Positions 6,120 through 12,751 of a stretch of 13,910 nt of DNA are shown one piece after another. The notes beneath the pieces are model-generated. The model was not told the origin of the DNA. It searched no databases and worked only from the letters and a program-made list of their open reading frames with translations. Within the stretch, counting starts at the first letter, position 1. Every line of letters starts with the position of its first letter. A program made the position numbers and the translations under genes. This DNA comes from an uncultured Lachnospiraceae bacterium (GTDB lineage Bacteria; Bacillota; Clostridia; Lachnospirales; Lachnospiraceae): contig CAJUKA010000102.1 of assembly GCA_910586585.1 (NCBI GenBank), positions 1 through 13,910 on the forward strand, read 5' to 3'.

Positions 6120-6760
6120 TGGGGGAAATGAAAGCTATACAGACAGAATACAAGGGGTATTTATTCCGGTCCCGGCTGGAGGCAAGGTGGGCGGTGTTCT
6201 TTGATGCCTGCGGTGTGGATTGGGAATATGAGCCGGAAGGGTATGACCTTGGGAACGGGATTCATTACCTGCCGGATTTCCTGCTCAAAAGGGTGCAGCT
6301 TGGCGGCTATGGCTCCGGCAGTGAGTTTTCGGAAATACGCAGCCTTTATGTTGAAGTGAAGGGGCAGATGACGCAGGCAGATTCTGAAAAGATACTGGCA
6401 TTCTATAAAGCCGGGCTTGCGGATGGGCTGCCTGCCATATCGGATACGCCTGTTTTAGTTTTGGGGGACATTCCGCCAGGGACAACGCTGGACAGGATGC
6501 GGTCATGGGTAGATGCGGAAAGCGGCAGGCCGTTTCCGTGGGAAGCGCGGGCGTTCCATTTCGGCACGGTTGACGGTATGGACTGCACGGCTTTCCCTTG
6601 CGTCAACCGTGAGGGATATCTGGAGCTGTTCGGACAGGCGGAAGAATACAACCGGCGTTTCATAGACCGCAGGGCAACGGAGCGGGCATACCGCCTTGCA
6701 AGGCAGGCGCGGTTTGAACATGGGGAAACGCCAAAAGTAAGGAGGGCACGCTATGCGTGA
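6119..6760 (+). CDS. PD-(D/E)XK restriction-fold nuclease
   Basis: A 213-residue protein with a clear endonuclease-fold signature in the first 85 residues: YKGYLFRSRLEARWAVFFD with E21, WEYEPEGY, HYLPDFLL with D53, and YVEVKG with E79 and K81, giving E-D-ExK. This arrangement (FRSxxEARWA ... DF ... ExKG) is typical of short phage nucleases related to the VSR/MutH-like group. The C-terminal third is rich in Arg and may bind DNA. The ATG at 6119 overlaps the previous stop (TGATG); ATG at 6128 is an alternative. The function is probably DNA cleavage during replication or recombination; the substrate is unknown. Confidence 0.75.
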   Translation: MGEMKAIQTEYKGYLFRSRLEARWAVFFDACGVDWEYEPEGYDLGNGIHYLPDFLLKRVQLGGYGSGSEFSEIRSLYVEVKGQMTQADSEKILAFYKAGLADGLPAISDTPVLVLGDIPPGTTLDRMRSWVDAESGRPFPWEARAFHFGTVDGMDCTAFPCVNREGYLELFGQAEEYNRRFIDRRATERAYRLARQARFEHGETPKVRRARYA

Positions 6761-9086
6761 GTTGAGTATTGCATATGGGAACAGCCGCAGCGCAAAGCAG
6801 TGGTCAAACAAGACCATACGGTTTGGAGAACTTAAGGAACGCTTGAAAGTGACAATCCGCACATCGGAATCAGCAGAGGAATACGCCCGTTTCCCGAAAT
6901 CGAAAAAGGATACGGCAAAAGACCATGGCGGCTTTGTTGCAGGAGTGTTAAAGGGCGGCAGGCGGAAGATCGACACGGTGGAGTCCCGTTCCATGGTGGC
7001 GCTGGACGGCGACCGCATCGACCCGGAGTTCCTGACGGGTTATGAAAAGGCCGTGCCGTATGCCTCCGTGCTTTACAGCACCCACAGCCATACGGCGGAA
7101 GAACCGAGGGTGCGCCTTGTGTTCCCACTGGCAAGGGACGTGTCCCCAGAAGAATATGTGGCGGTGGCGAGGTATCTTGCGCAGGGGCTTGGCATGGATT
7201 ATTTTGACGAATGCTCCTACCAGCCTAACCAGCTCATGTACTGGCCGAGTACGCCTTCCAACGGTGAGTTCGTCTATAAAGAGGTGGGCGGTGCATGGCT
7301 TGACCCGGATGACGTCCTGTCGGCGCATCCGGAATGGCGGGACCCGACAAGGCTGCCCACATCCTCAAGGGAGAGCCGGGCAAATTCCATCAGCATACAG
7401 AAGGTGCAGGATCCGCTTGAAAAAGAGGGCGTGGTGGGACTGTTCAACCGGGTGTTTTTCCCTATAAATCTTGCCATGGACGCTTTCCTGCAGGATGTAT
7501 ATGAGCCTACGGACAAGGAAGACCGCTACCACCTGATCGAGTCCAGCAGCATGGCGGGCGTGGAAATCAAGGAGGGCGGGAAATTCGCCTACAGCCACCA
7601 TGCAAAAGACCCTGCCTATCTGAAACTCTGCAATGCCTTTGACCTTGTACGCATCCACAAATTCGGTGAATTTGATGACAAAGCGTCCTTCAAGGCAATG
7701 TGCGATTTTGCGCTGACGATTGACAGCGTGAAGGTAGAGGCCCTGGAGGAGCGGCGCAGGCAGGCCGGAGAGGAATTCGCAGACGGGGAGGACTGGAGGA
7801 AAAGCCTGGAGCTTGACCGGAAAGGCGGCATAAAAGACACGCTGGACAATATTGTCCTGATCATCCAGAACGATGAGGAACTGAAGGGCATTGCCTTCAA
7901 CTGCCACCGGGACGGGATTGACGCAAGGGAGGGGCTGCCATGGGAGCAGATCAAGGGTGGCTGGAGTGATTCTGATGCGGCGGCGCTCAAGGTGTACCTC
8001 TCCAGGAACTACGGCATCTATTCCCCGACCAAGACGAAGGACGCCGTGGTGGCGGTGGCGGCGGAGCGGGCATACCATCCCATCCGGGATTATCTGGAGG
8101 GACTGCCGGAATGGGACGGCATCCCCCGCGTGGACACCCTGCTGGTTGATTATTTCGGCGCCGCGGATAACAGCTACACAAGGGCGGTCAGCCGAAAGTC
8201 GATGGCGGCGGCCATCGCAAGGGTATACCGTCCGGGGACGAAGTTTGACAGCGTCCCGATCCTGAATGGCCCGCAGGGCATCGGGAAGTCCACCTTTTAT
8301 GCGAAGCTCGCCGGGGAATGGTTCTCCGACAGCCTGACGCTGACGGACATGAAGGACAAATCCGGCCCGGAGAAGCTGCAGGGGTACTGGATACTGGAGC
8401 TGGGCGAGCTGGCGGGCATGAGGAAGGCTGACATCGAGACCGTGAAGTCCTTCATCAGCCGTGTGGACGACAAGTACCGCGCGTCCTATGGCGTCAATGT
8501 GGAGAGCCATCCGAGGCAGTGCGTCATTGTAGGCACCACGAATGCGGAGACGGGCTTCCTGCGCGACATCACGGGCAACCGCCGCTTCTGGCCAGTGCGC
8601 GTGTCCGGCAGTTCTAAAAAGAAGCCGTGGCAGCTCACGAAAGAGGATGTGGCGCAGATATGGGCGGAAACGCTCGTGCTGTACCAGAAAGGGGAGAAGC
8701 TCTACCTGGAAGGCCAGGATGCGGAGATCGCCGTAGCGGAACAGGCGGACGCCCTGGAAACGGATGAGCGCGAGGGGCTGGTGCGTGAGTACCTGGAAAC
8801 CCTGCTCCCGGAGAAATGGGCGGAGATGTCCCTCTTTGAACGGCGGAGCTATCTGAGCGATTCCGACTTCGGCGTCAGCAAAAAGGACGGCACGGTACAG
8901 CGGATGTATGCCTGCAACATGGAGATATGGTGCGAGTGCTTCGGCAGGGACGGCTCATCCATGAAGCCCGCGGATTCCTATGCCATTGCCGCCATCATGC
9001 GCAAGATCGAGGGGTGGGAGAAAGCGGAGAGGACAACGTACCCGCTCTATGGACGGCAGCGGGGGTACAAGCGGAAGCTGTCCTGA
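6753..9086 (+). CDS. primase-helicase, VapE/VirE family (AEP-like N-terminus and SF3-like ATPase)
   Basis: A 777-residue protein combining two engines. The N-terminal half resembles an archaeo-eukaryotic primase domain: VALDGDRID with D85 and D87, STHSHT (109-114), RVRLVFPL (119-126) and NQLMYWPS (159-166). The C-terminal VapE-type ATPase has Walker A GPQGIGKST (506-514), Walker B WILELGEL (546-553), a sensor VGTTN (593-597) and an arginine-finger-like GNRRFWPV (608-615). Together these predict primer synthesis and DNA unwinding at the phage fork, feeding the family A polymerase. The ATG has AGGAGG upstream and overlaps the nuclease gene by 8 bases. Primase assignment rests on motifs alone, helicase assignment is stronger. 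A hairpin and a candidate control region follow the stop codon. Confidence 0.9.
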   Translation: MRELSIAYGNSRSAKQWSNKTIRFGELKERLKVTIRTSESAEEYARFPKSKKDTAKDHGGFVAGVLKGGRRKIDTVESRSMVALDGDRIDPEFLTGYEKAVPYASVLYSTHSHTAEEPRVRLVFPLARDVSPEEYVAVARYLAQGLGMDYFDECSYQPNQLMYWPSTPSNGEFVYKEVGGAWLDPDDVLSAHPEWRDPTRLPTSSRESRANSISIQKVQDPLEKEGVVGLFNRVFFPINLAMDAFLQDVYEPTDKEDRYHLIESSSMAGVEIKEGGKFAYSHHAKDPAYLKLCNAFDLVRIHKFGEFDDKASFKAMCDFALTIDSVKVEALEERRRQAGEEFADGEDWRKSLELDRKGGIKDTLDNIVLIIQNDEELKGIAFNCHRDGIDAREGLPWEQIKGGWSDSDAAALKVYLSRNYGIYSPTKTKDAVVAVAAERAYHPIRDYLEGLPEWDGIPRVDTLLVDYFGAADNSYTRAVSRKSMAAAIARVYRPGTKFDSVPILNGPQGIGKSTFYAKLAGEWFSDSLTLTDMKDKSGPEKLQGYWILELGELAGMRKADIETVKSFISRVDDKYRASYGVNVESHPRQCVIVGTTNAETGFLRDITGNRRFWPVRVSGSSKKKPWQLTKEDVAQIWAETLVLYQKGEKLYLEGQDAEIAVAEQADALETDEREGLVREYLETLLPEKWAEMSLFERRSYLSDSDFGVSKKDGTVQRMYACNMEIWCECFGRDGSSMKPADSYAIAAIMRKIEGWEKAERTTYPLYGRQRGYKRKLS

Positions 9087-9316
9087 ACACACCATGGCAC
9101 AGGCGGCAGCCGTCCGAATAAGTGTCCTGCCGCCTGTCCTGTAAAGGGGCGGCGGTATATCAAGGAAAATAACAACATTGGGACAAGAGGACAAGACAAA
9201 ACCTATTGAGAAAAAATAAAAGAAAATATAGAAATGGGCGTGTGTATATGTGTATATACGCGCGTATAGAAAAAATCGGGCTGTTGTCCATCCTTTTGTC
9301 CAGAAAGGAATACGGA
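9087..9316. other. 230-bp non-coding gap with palindromes; candidate replication origin or control region
   Basis: No credible gene fits between the primase-helicase and the VRR-NUC gene. In order it contains a perfect 11-bp stem (9099-9109 with 9127-9137, 17-nt loop, no T tract); two GGACAA copies 8 bp apart (9181, 9189); an A-rich stretch (9211-9230); alternating purine-pyrimidine DNA with the perfect palindrome TATACGCGCGTATA (9255-9268); and two TTGTCC copies 12 bp apart (9284, 9296), inverted relative to the GGACAA pair. Paired inverted iterons around an AT-rich and alternating core, beside the initiator-like primase-helicase, are what an origin would look like. An operator cluster is equally possible. 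Confidence 0.4.
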
Positions 9317-9604
9317 ATGCGGGAAAAACAGATTGAACAGAAGCTGGTGCAGGAATCCAGGAAAAGCGGCGGCATCTGCCCCAAGTTTACGTCTCCTGGC
9401 TTTGCCGGGATGCCGGACAGACTGCTGCTCCTGCCGCATGGCAGGATGGCATTCGTGGAACTGAAAGCGCCGGGGCAGAAACCGAGGCCGCTCCAAGCGG
9501 CACGCCACAGGCTGCTGCGGGGACTTGGGTTCAGGGTATATGTACTGGATGACGAGGGGCAGATTGAAAAAATAATATCAGAGATTGGGGGTGATGCCTT
9601 ATGA
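9317..9604 (+). CDS. VRR-NUC domain nuclease
   Basis: A 95-residue single-domain VRR-NUC protein (PD-(D/E)XK superfamily, the fold of FAN1 and phage Holliday-junction-type nucleases). Key residues: PGFAGMPDRLLLLP with D34, FVELKAPGQKP with E48 and K50, then Q60 in the following helix (PLQAARHRLL). AAAGGAA (9304-9310) lies 6 bases before ATG 9317. An upstream in-frame start at 9206 would translate the AT-rich palindromic stretch and is rejected. It overlaps the helicase gene by ATGA. The stand-alone phage form probably resolves branched DNA, in partnership with the adjacent helicase. Confidence 0.88.
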   Translation: MREKQIEQKLVQESRKSGGICPKFTSPGFAGMPDRLLLLPHGRMAFVELKAPGQKPRPLQAARHRLLRGLGFRVYVLDDEGQIEKIISEIGGDAL

Positions 9605-10972
9605 AGTTCGTACCACACAGCTATCAGAGTTTCGCAATCGAATATATCAAAAGCCATCCGATAGCGGCTGTCCTGTTGGATATGGGCTTGGGCTGAGGGC
9701 AAGACAGGGATAACGCTGACCGCACTCAACGACCTTTTGTTTGACAGCTTTGAAATCCGCAGGGCGCTTGTTGTGGCCCCAATCCGGGTGGCTTCCTTCA
9801 GTTGGCCGGCAGAGATTGAAAAGTGGGACCACCTTAAGGGGCTTAAGTACAGCGTGGCGGTCGGAACGGCGGCGGAGAGGCGGGCGGCATTAAAAAAGCC
9901 TGCAGACATTTATCTCATCAACCGCGAAAACGTGCAGTGGCTGGTTTCCGATAGTGGCATACCGTTTGACTTCGACATGGTGGTGATTGATGAGTTATCA
10001 TCCTTCAAAAACCACCAGACGAAGCGGTTCAGGGCGCTGATGAAAGTCCGGCCGAAGGTAAAGCGCATCGTGGGGCTGACAGGGACGCCGAGCAGCAACG
10101 GCCTCATGGATTTATGGGCGGAGTTCCGGCTGCTGGACATGGGGGAGCGGCTTGGCCGGTTCATCGGGCAGTACCGCACCTCCTACTTCCGGCCGGATAA
10201 GCAGAACGGGCAGGTGGTATTCTCCTACAAGCCGCTGCCTGGGGCGGAGAAGCAGATATACGGCAAAATCTCCGACATCACCATTTCCATGAAGTCCGCC
10301 GATCACCTGCAGATGCCGGAACTGGTGAGTTCCAGATACACGGTGTATCTTTCCGAGAAGGAGGATTCGCATTATGCGGATTTGAAGAAAGACCTCGTCC
10401 TGCAGTTACCGGACGGCGATATCACAGCCGCCAATGCCGCCTCCCTTTCCGGGAAGCTGTCGCAGATGGCGAACGGCGCAATCTACACGGATGCCGGGGA
10501 GACGGTCGCCATCCATGAGCGGAAGCTGGACGCACTGGAGGACATCATCGAGGCGGCGAACGGCAAGCCGGTGCTTGTGGCATACTGGTTCCGGCATGAC
10601 CTGGAACGCATCACGGAACGGCTGCACAAGCTGAAAATCCCATGTTCCAAGCTGGATACCGACGGCAGCATCCGGAAATGGAACGCCGGGGAAATCCCGG
10701 TGGCGCTGATCCACCCGGCATCTGCGGGACACGGCCTCAACCTCCAGAGTGGAGGGAACACGCTGGTGTGGTTTGGGCTGACATGGAGCCTTGAGTTATA
10801 CCAGCAGACGGTGGCGAGGCTGTGGCGGCAGGGGCAGCAATCAGAAACCGTGGTGGTGCAGCACATCATCACGAAAGGCACCATAGACGAGCGGATCATG
10901 AAAGCCCTTTCCGAAAAGGACACCACGCAGGCCGCACTGATCGATGCAGTGAAGGCAGATTTGAAGACATAA
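9601..10972 (+). pseudogene. SNF2-family helicase, reading frame broken in Walker A
   Basis: The start ATG (9601) overlaps the VRR-NUC stop. The first frame encodes MKFVPHSYQSFAIEYIK and continues to DMGLG, then hits TGA at 9694. The second frame resumes at AAG 9701 with KTGITLTALNDLL and runs intact to 10972. Expected sequence is DMGLGKT, so TGAGGGC (9694-9700) looks like 7 extra bases exactly inside motif I. All later motifs are intact: VIDELSS (motif II), GLTGTPSSN (motif III), SAGHGLNLQ (motif V), QTVARLWRQGQ (motif VI). A restart at TTG 9737 would lack motif I and so ATPase activity. Possible causes are a mutation, a sequencing error, or recoding (a +1 shift would give GLGEGKT). The rest shows no decay, which favours a recent event or an error. 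Confidence 0.8.
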
Positions 10973-10974
10973 GC

Positions 10975-11014
10975 CAATCCATGAAAATCAATGACAATCC
11001 ATGCCAATCCGGGA
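10975..11014. repeat. four tandem 10-bp repeats
   Basis: CAATCCATGA (10975), AAATCAATGA (10985), CAATCCATGC (10995) and CAATCCGGGA (11005) form a degenerate 10-bp tandem array filling the gap between the helicase stop and the ribosome site of the late regulator. Ten bases is about one helical turn, so a protein could bind all units on one face. Its position suggests an operator or activator site for the regulator gene at 11047. Chance slippage is the alternative. Confidence 0.45.
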
Positions 11015-11046
11015 GAAATAAAAATATTTAACAGGAGGCATCAGCT

Positions 11047-11496
11047 ATGGGAATCATATGGCAGTATTTAGACAAAAGAGGCGCGACCGCCAATGCACTG
11101 AGGGATTACGGGAGGATGGAATTCATCATCAGCCACACGGACGATGAGATCAAGGCAGCATACCAGAAGATGGGGGGCATCAGCAGCCCGCAGCCTGACG
11201 GGATGCCGCACACGCACAATCCCCATGCGGCGGAGGACAGGATAGTCAAGGGCATTGAGGAGATCGATGTGCTGAAAGAGCGGTACCGGGAGGCGGTGGA
11301 ATTCATGGCATGGTTTGGGCCGGCATGGGAGCAGCTTACAGAAGATGACCGTTACGTTCTGGAATGTTTCTACATGGGCGGGAACGGACCGGCAGTCAAC
11401 GCCGTCTGCGAGCGTTTCCAGATTGAGAGGAATTCGGCATACCGCAGGAAGAACCGGGCGCTGTCAAAATTGTCCGTCATGCTGTACGGGAAATAA
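11047..11496 (+). CDS. sigma-70 region 4/ArpU-like late transcription regulator
   Basis: A 149-residue protein with AGGAGG 8 bases before its ATG. The N-terminal part (MGIIWQYLDKRGATANALRDYGRMEFIISH) and the middle helix (EEIDVLKERYREAVEFMAWF) resemble phage sigma-like proteins that sit between early and packaging genes. The C-terminus fits a region 4 helix-turn-helix: LTEDDRYVLECFYMG, then VNAVCERFQIERNSAYRRKNRALSKLSVMLYG. ArpU, RinA and LtrC-type regulators occupy this position and activate late or packaging genes. By that analogy it probably acts at the promoter just downstream (11516-11544), which is inference. It lacks region 2, so it is not a complete sigma factor. A 10-bp repeat array precedes it. 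Confidence 0.72.
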   Translation: MGIIWQYLDKRGATANALRDYGRMEFIISHTDDEIKAAYQKMGGISSPQPDGMPHTHNPHAAEDRIVKGIEEIDVLKERYREAVEFMAWFGPAWEQLTEDDRYVLECFYMGGNGPAVNAVCERFQIERNSAYRRKNRALSKLSVMLYGK

Positions 11497-11515
11497 AAGT
11501 GTCCACTTTGCGGGC

Positions 11516-11544
11516 ATGACATTTGGTTTTGGACGTGGTATGCT
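11516..11544 (+). promoter_or_regulatory. extended -10 promoter for the late operon
   Basis: ATGACA (11516-11521, five of six matches to TTGACA), a 17-bp spacer, then TGG-TATGCT (-10 at 11539-11544, four of six matches to TATAAT, with the TGn extension). The -10 lies within the short dyad ATGCT-GAT-AGCAT (11540-11552), a possible operator. The start site should be near 11551, upstream of the HNH and terminase genes. Confidence 0.55.
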
Positions 11545-11563
11545 GATAGCATGAGAAAATGTC

Positions 11564-11609
11564 AAGAGGGCCTTCGCAGGAGCAAAAGAATCCTGCGGGG
11601 GCTTTCTTT
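11564..11609 (+). terminator. terminator-like hairpin at the start of the late transcript
   Basis: GCCTTCGCAGGA (11570-11581) pairs with TCCTGCGGGGGC (11591-11602) with two G-U pairs and a 9-nt loop. Further A-U and G-U pairs could extend the stem to 11564-11608, and the tail TTTCTTT (11603-11609) follows. It would stop early-operon read-through, and would also stop the transcript from the promoter just upstream unless overcome. It ends 8 bases before the HNH ribosome site. Confidence 0.6.
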
Positions 11610-11632
11610 ATGCCTATAAGGAGGTGAGGCAG

Positions 11633-11992
11633 ATGCCAAGGAAACCGAAGAGGCCGTGTTCCTTCCCCGGATGCCCGAAGCTGACGGAAGGGAGGTTCTG
11701 TGAGGAGCATGAGCGGCAGGAGAACCGCCGCTACGAGAAGTACGACCGCGACCCGGCTGTACGCCGTAGGTATGGGAGGGCATGGAAGCGTATCCGTGAC
11801 CGCTATGCAGCCAAGCATCCGTTCTGTGAGGAGTGCCAGAAGAAAGGACTGCTGCGGCCGGTGGAGGAAGTACACCATAAGCTGCCATTGGCAGAGGGCG
11901 GGACGCATGACGAGGAGAACCTCGTGTCGCTGTGCCAGCCCTGCCATGCAAGGATTCATGCGGAGCGCGGCGACAGGTGGAATAAGCGTTAG
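11633..11992 (+). CDS. HNH endonuclease, terminase-associated
   Basis: A 119-residue HNH protein. AAGGAGG (11618-11624) lies 8 bases before ATG 11633; the in-frame GTG at 11624 overlaps the ribosome site and is unlikely. An N-terminal zinc knuckle uses C9, C14, C23 and H26. The HNH domain has C65-x2-C68, then VHHKLPLAEGG (H81, H82), ENLVSLCQPCHARIH with N96, C101, C104, H105 and H109, so both the metal cage and the catalytic beta-beta-alpha unit are complete. HNH proteins encoded beside terminase genes (HK97 gp74 type) nick or cleave DNA to support terminase during packaging. That role is likely here from position and size. Confidence 0.9.
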   Translation: MPRKPKRPCSFPGCPKLTEGRFCEEHERQENRRYEKYDRDPAVRRRYGRAWKRIRDRYAAKHPFCEECQKKGLLRPVEEVHHKLPLAEGGTHDEENLVSLCQPCHARIHAERGDRWNKR

Positions 11993-12211
11993 GTCATTGT
12001 GTGCGGGTTCCTTGTGGACCCGCCAGGGCCCTATCAATCTCTACAGCCTGTGTGCCGGGGAACGGGCGTGGGGTCACACGCATAAAAACCGGAAATCAAA
12101 CGGGGGATTGCCCGCCCGGAGATTTCCCTGAAATAAAGGCTTTCAAGGTGCTGCGGCGTTTGATTTCCGCAGCATTTTTTCAAAGAAAATCAAAGAAACG
12201 GGGTGAAAACA
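11993..12211 (+). promoter_or_regulatory. structured leader with competing hairpins before the terminase gene
   Basis: This gap has no gene but several complementary segments. Hairpin 12003-12023 (GCGGGT with ACCCGC plus CC-GG). TGTG-type arms GTGTG 12050-12054 with CACAC 12075-12079. CGGAAATCAAACG (12090-12102) is perfectly complementary over 13 bases to CGTTTGATTTCCG (12157-12169), which occupies the loop and 3' arm of the terminator at 12149-12180. GGAAATC (12091-12097) can instead pair with GATTTCC (12121-12127). That gives an antiterminator and an anti-antiterminator arrangement, as in transcription attenuators. Two direct TCAAAGAAA copies (12180-12188, 12190-12198) follow. No known riboswitch class is recognised. 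Confidence 0.5.
12149..12180 (+). terminator. intrinsic terminator/attenuator before the terminase gene
   Basis: TGCTGCGG (12149-12156) pairs perfectly with CCGCAGCA (12167-12174) around a 10-nt loop, followed by six Ts. It lies about 30 bases upstream of the terminase start, inside what should be one late operon, so it must be read through or regulated for the terminase to be made. Confidence 0.7.
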
Positions 12212-12745
12212 GTGGCAAAAGACGGCAGCGGGCGGGGCGGCGCAAGGCCGGGGGCGGGACGCAAGCCCAAGGCACTCACGGAGAAGATTGCCGAAGGCCG
12301 GCCGGCGGAAGTCATGATGGAGCCGGCCGAGCTGGAGGGCGTGGATGTGCCGCCCGTGAAGGACTTCCTGAAATCCCCGCAGAAAAGCGGGCGGGAGCTG
12401 GTGGCGGAGGAAGTCTACAACGAAACGTATGCCTGGCTGAAAGCAAGGGGATGTGAAAAGCTGGTCACGGTGCAGATGGTGGAGCAGTACGCCATGAGCG
12501 TGTCCCGGTGGATTCAGTGCGAGGAGATTGTTTCCTCCACGGGGTTCCTGGCGAAGCACCCGACTACGGGAGCCGCTATCGCCTCCCCTTATGTCACCAT
12601 GAGCCAGTCCTACATGAAGCAGACCAATTACTGCTGGATGCAGATATACCAGATCGTGAAGGAGAACTGCTCGGTGGAGTTCCAGGGGAACACGCCGCAG
12701 GATGATGTGATGGAGCGGCTGCTCCGTGCAAGGAAAGGAGTGTAG
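12212..12745 (+). CDS. phage terminase small subunit, P27 family
   Basis: A 177-residue protein with a Gly-, Arg- and Lys-rich N-terminus (RGGARPGAGRKPKALTEK), characteristic of the P27-type small terminase. The helical DNA-binding and oligomerisation core follows (EEVYNETYAWLKARGCEKLVTVQMVEQYAMSVSRW), with AKHPTTGAAIASPYVTMSQSYMKQ and the end motif PQDDVMERLLRARKG. It recognises phage DNA and presents it to the large terminase for cutting and packaging. Two GTG starts exist, at 12203 and 12212. Homologues usually begin MAKDG, which corresponds to 12212, so I choose it; the ribosome site (GGGG, 12200-12203) is weak. The expected large subunit is not in the window; the next gene is a methyltransferase. 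Confidence 0.88.
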   Translation: MAKDGSGRGGARPGAGRKPKALTEKIAEGRPAEVMMEPAELEGVDVPPVKDFLKSPQKSGRELVAEEVYNETYAWLKARGCEKLVTVQMVEQYAMSVSRWIQCEEIVSSTGFLAKHPTTGAAIASPYVTMSQSYMKQTNYCWMQIYQIVKENCSVEFQGNTPQDDVMERLLRARKGV

Positions 12746-12751
12746 ATAAAA

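Noticed and set aside
7365..8510. Long minus-strand open frame (381 codons) opposite the primase-helicase gene
   Set aside because: It is a GC-driven shadow of a gene whose plus-strand motifs (Walker A, Walker B) are clear; no recognisable domain and no ribosome site.
9206..9316. Longer N-terminus for the VRR-NUC protein (start at 9206)
   Set aside because: It would translate the palindromic AT-rich gap; a good ribosome site precedes the ATG at 9317, which gives a compact complete domain.
9737..10972. Treating the helicase as a complete gene starting at TTG 9737
   Set aside because: The start has no proper ribosome site and would discard motif I; the upstream frame from 9601 clearly encodes the missing N-terminus.
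10975..11014. CRISPR or phage attachment-site repeat
   Set aside because: Units are 10 bp, contiguous and degenerate, with no spacers; there is no integrase nearby.
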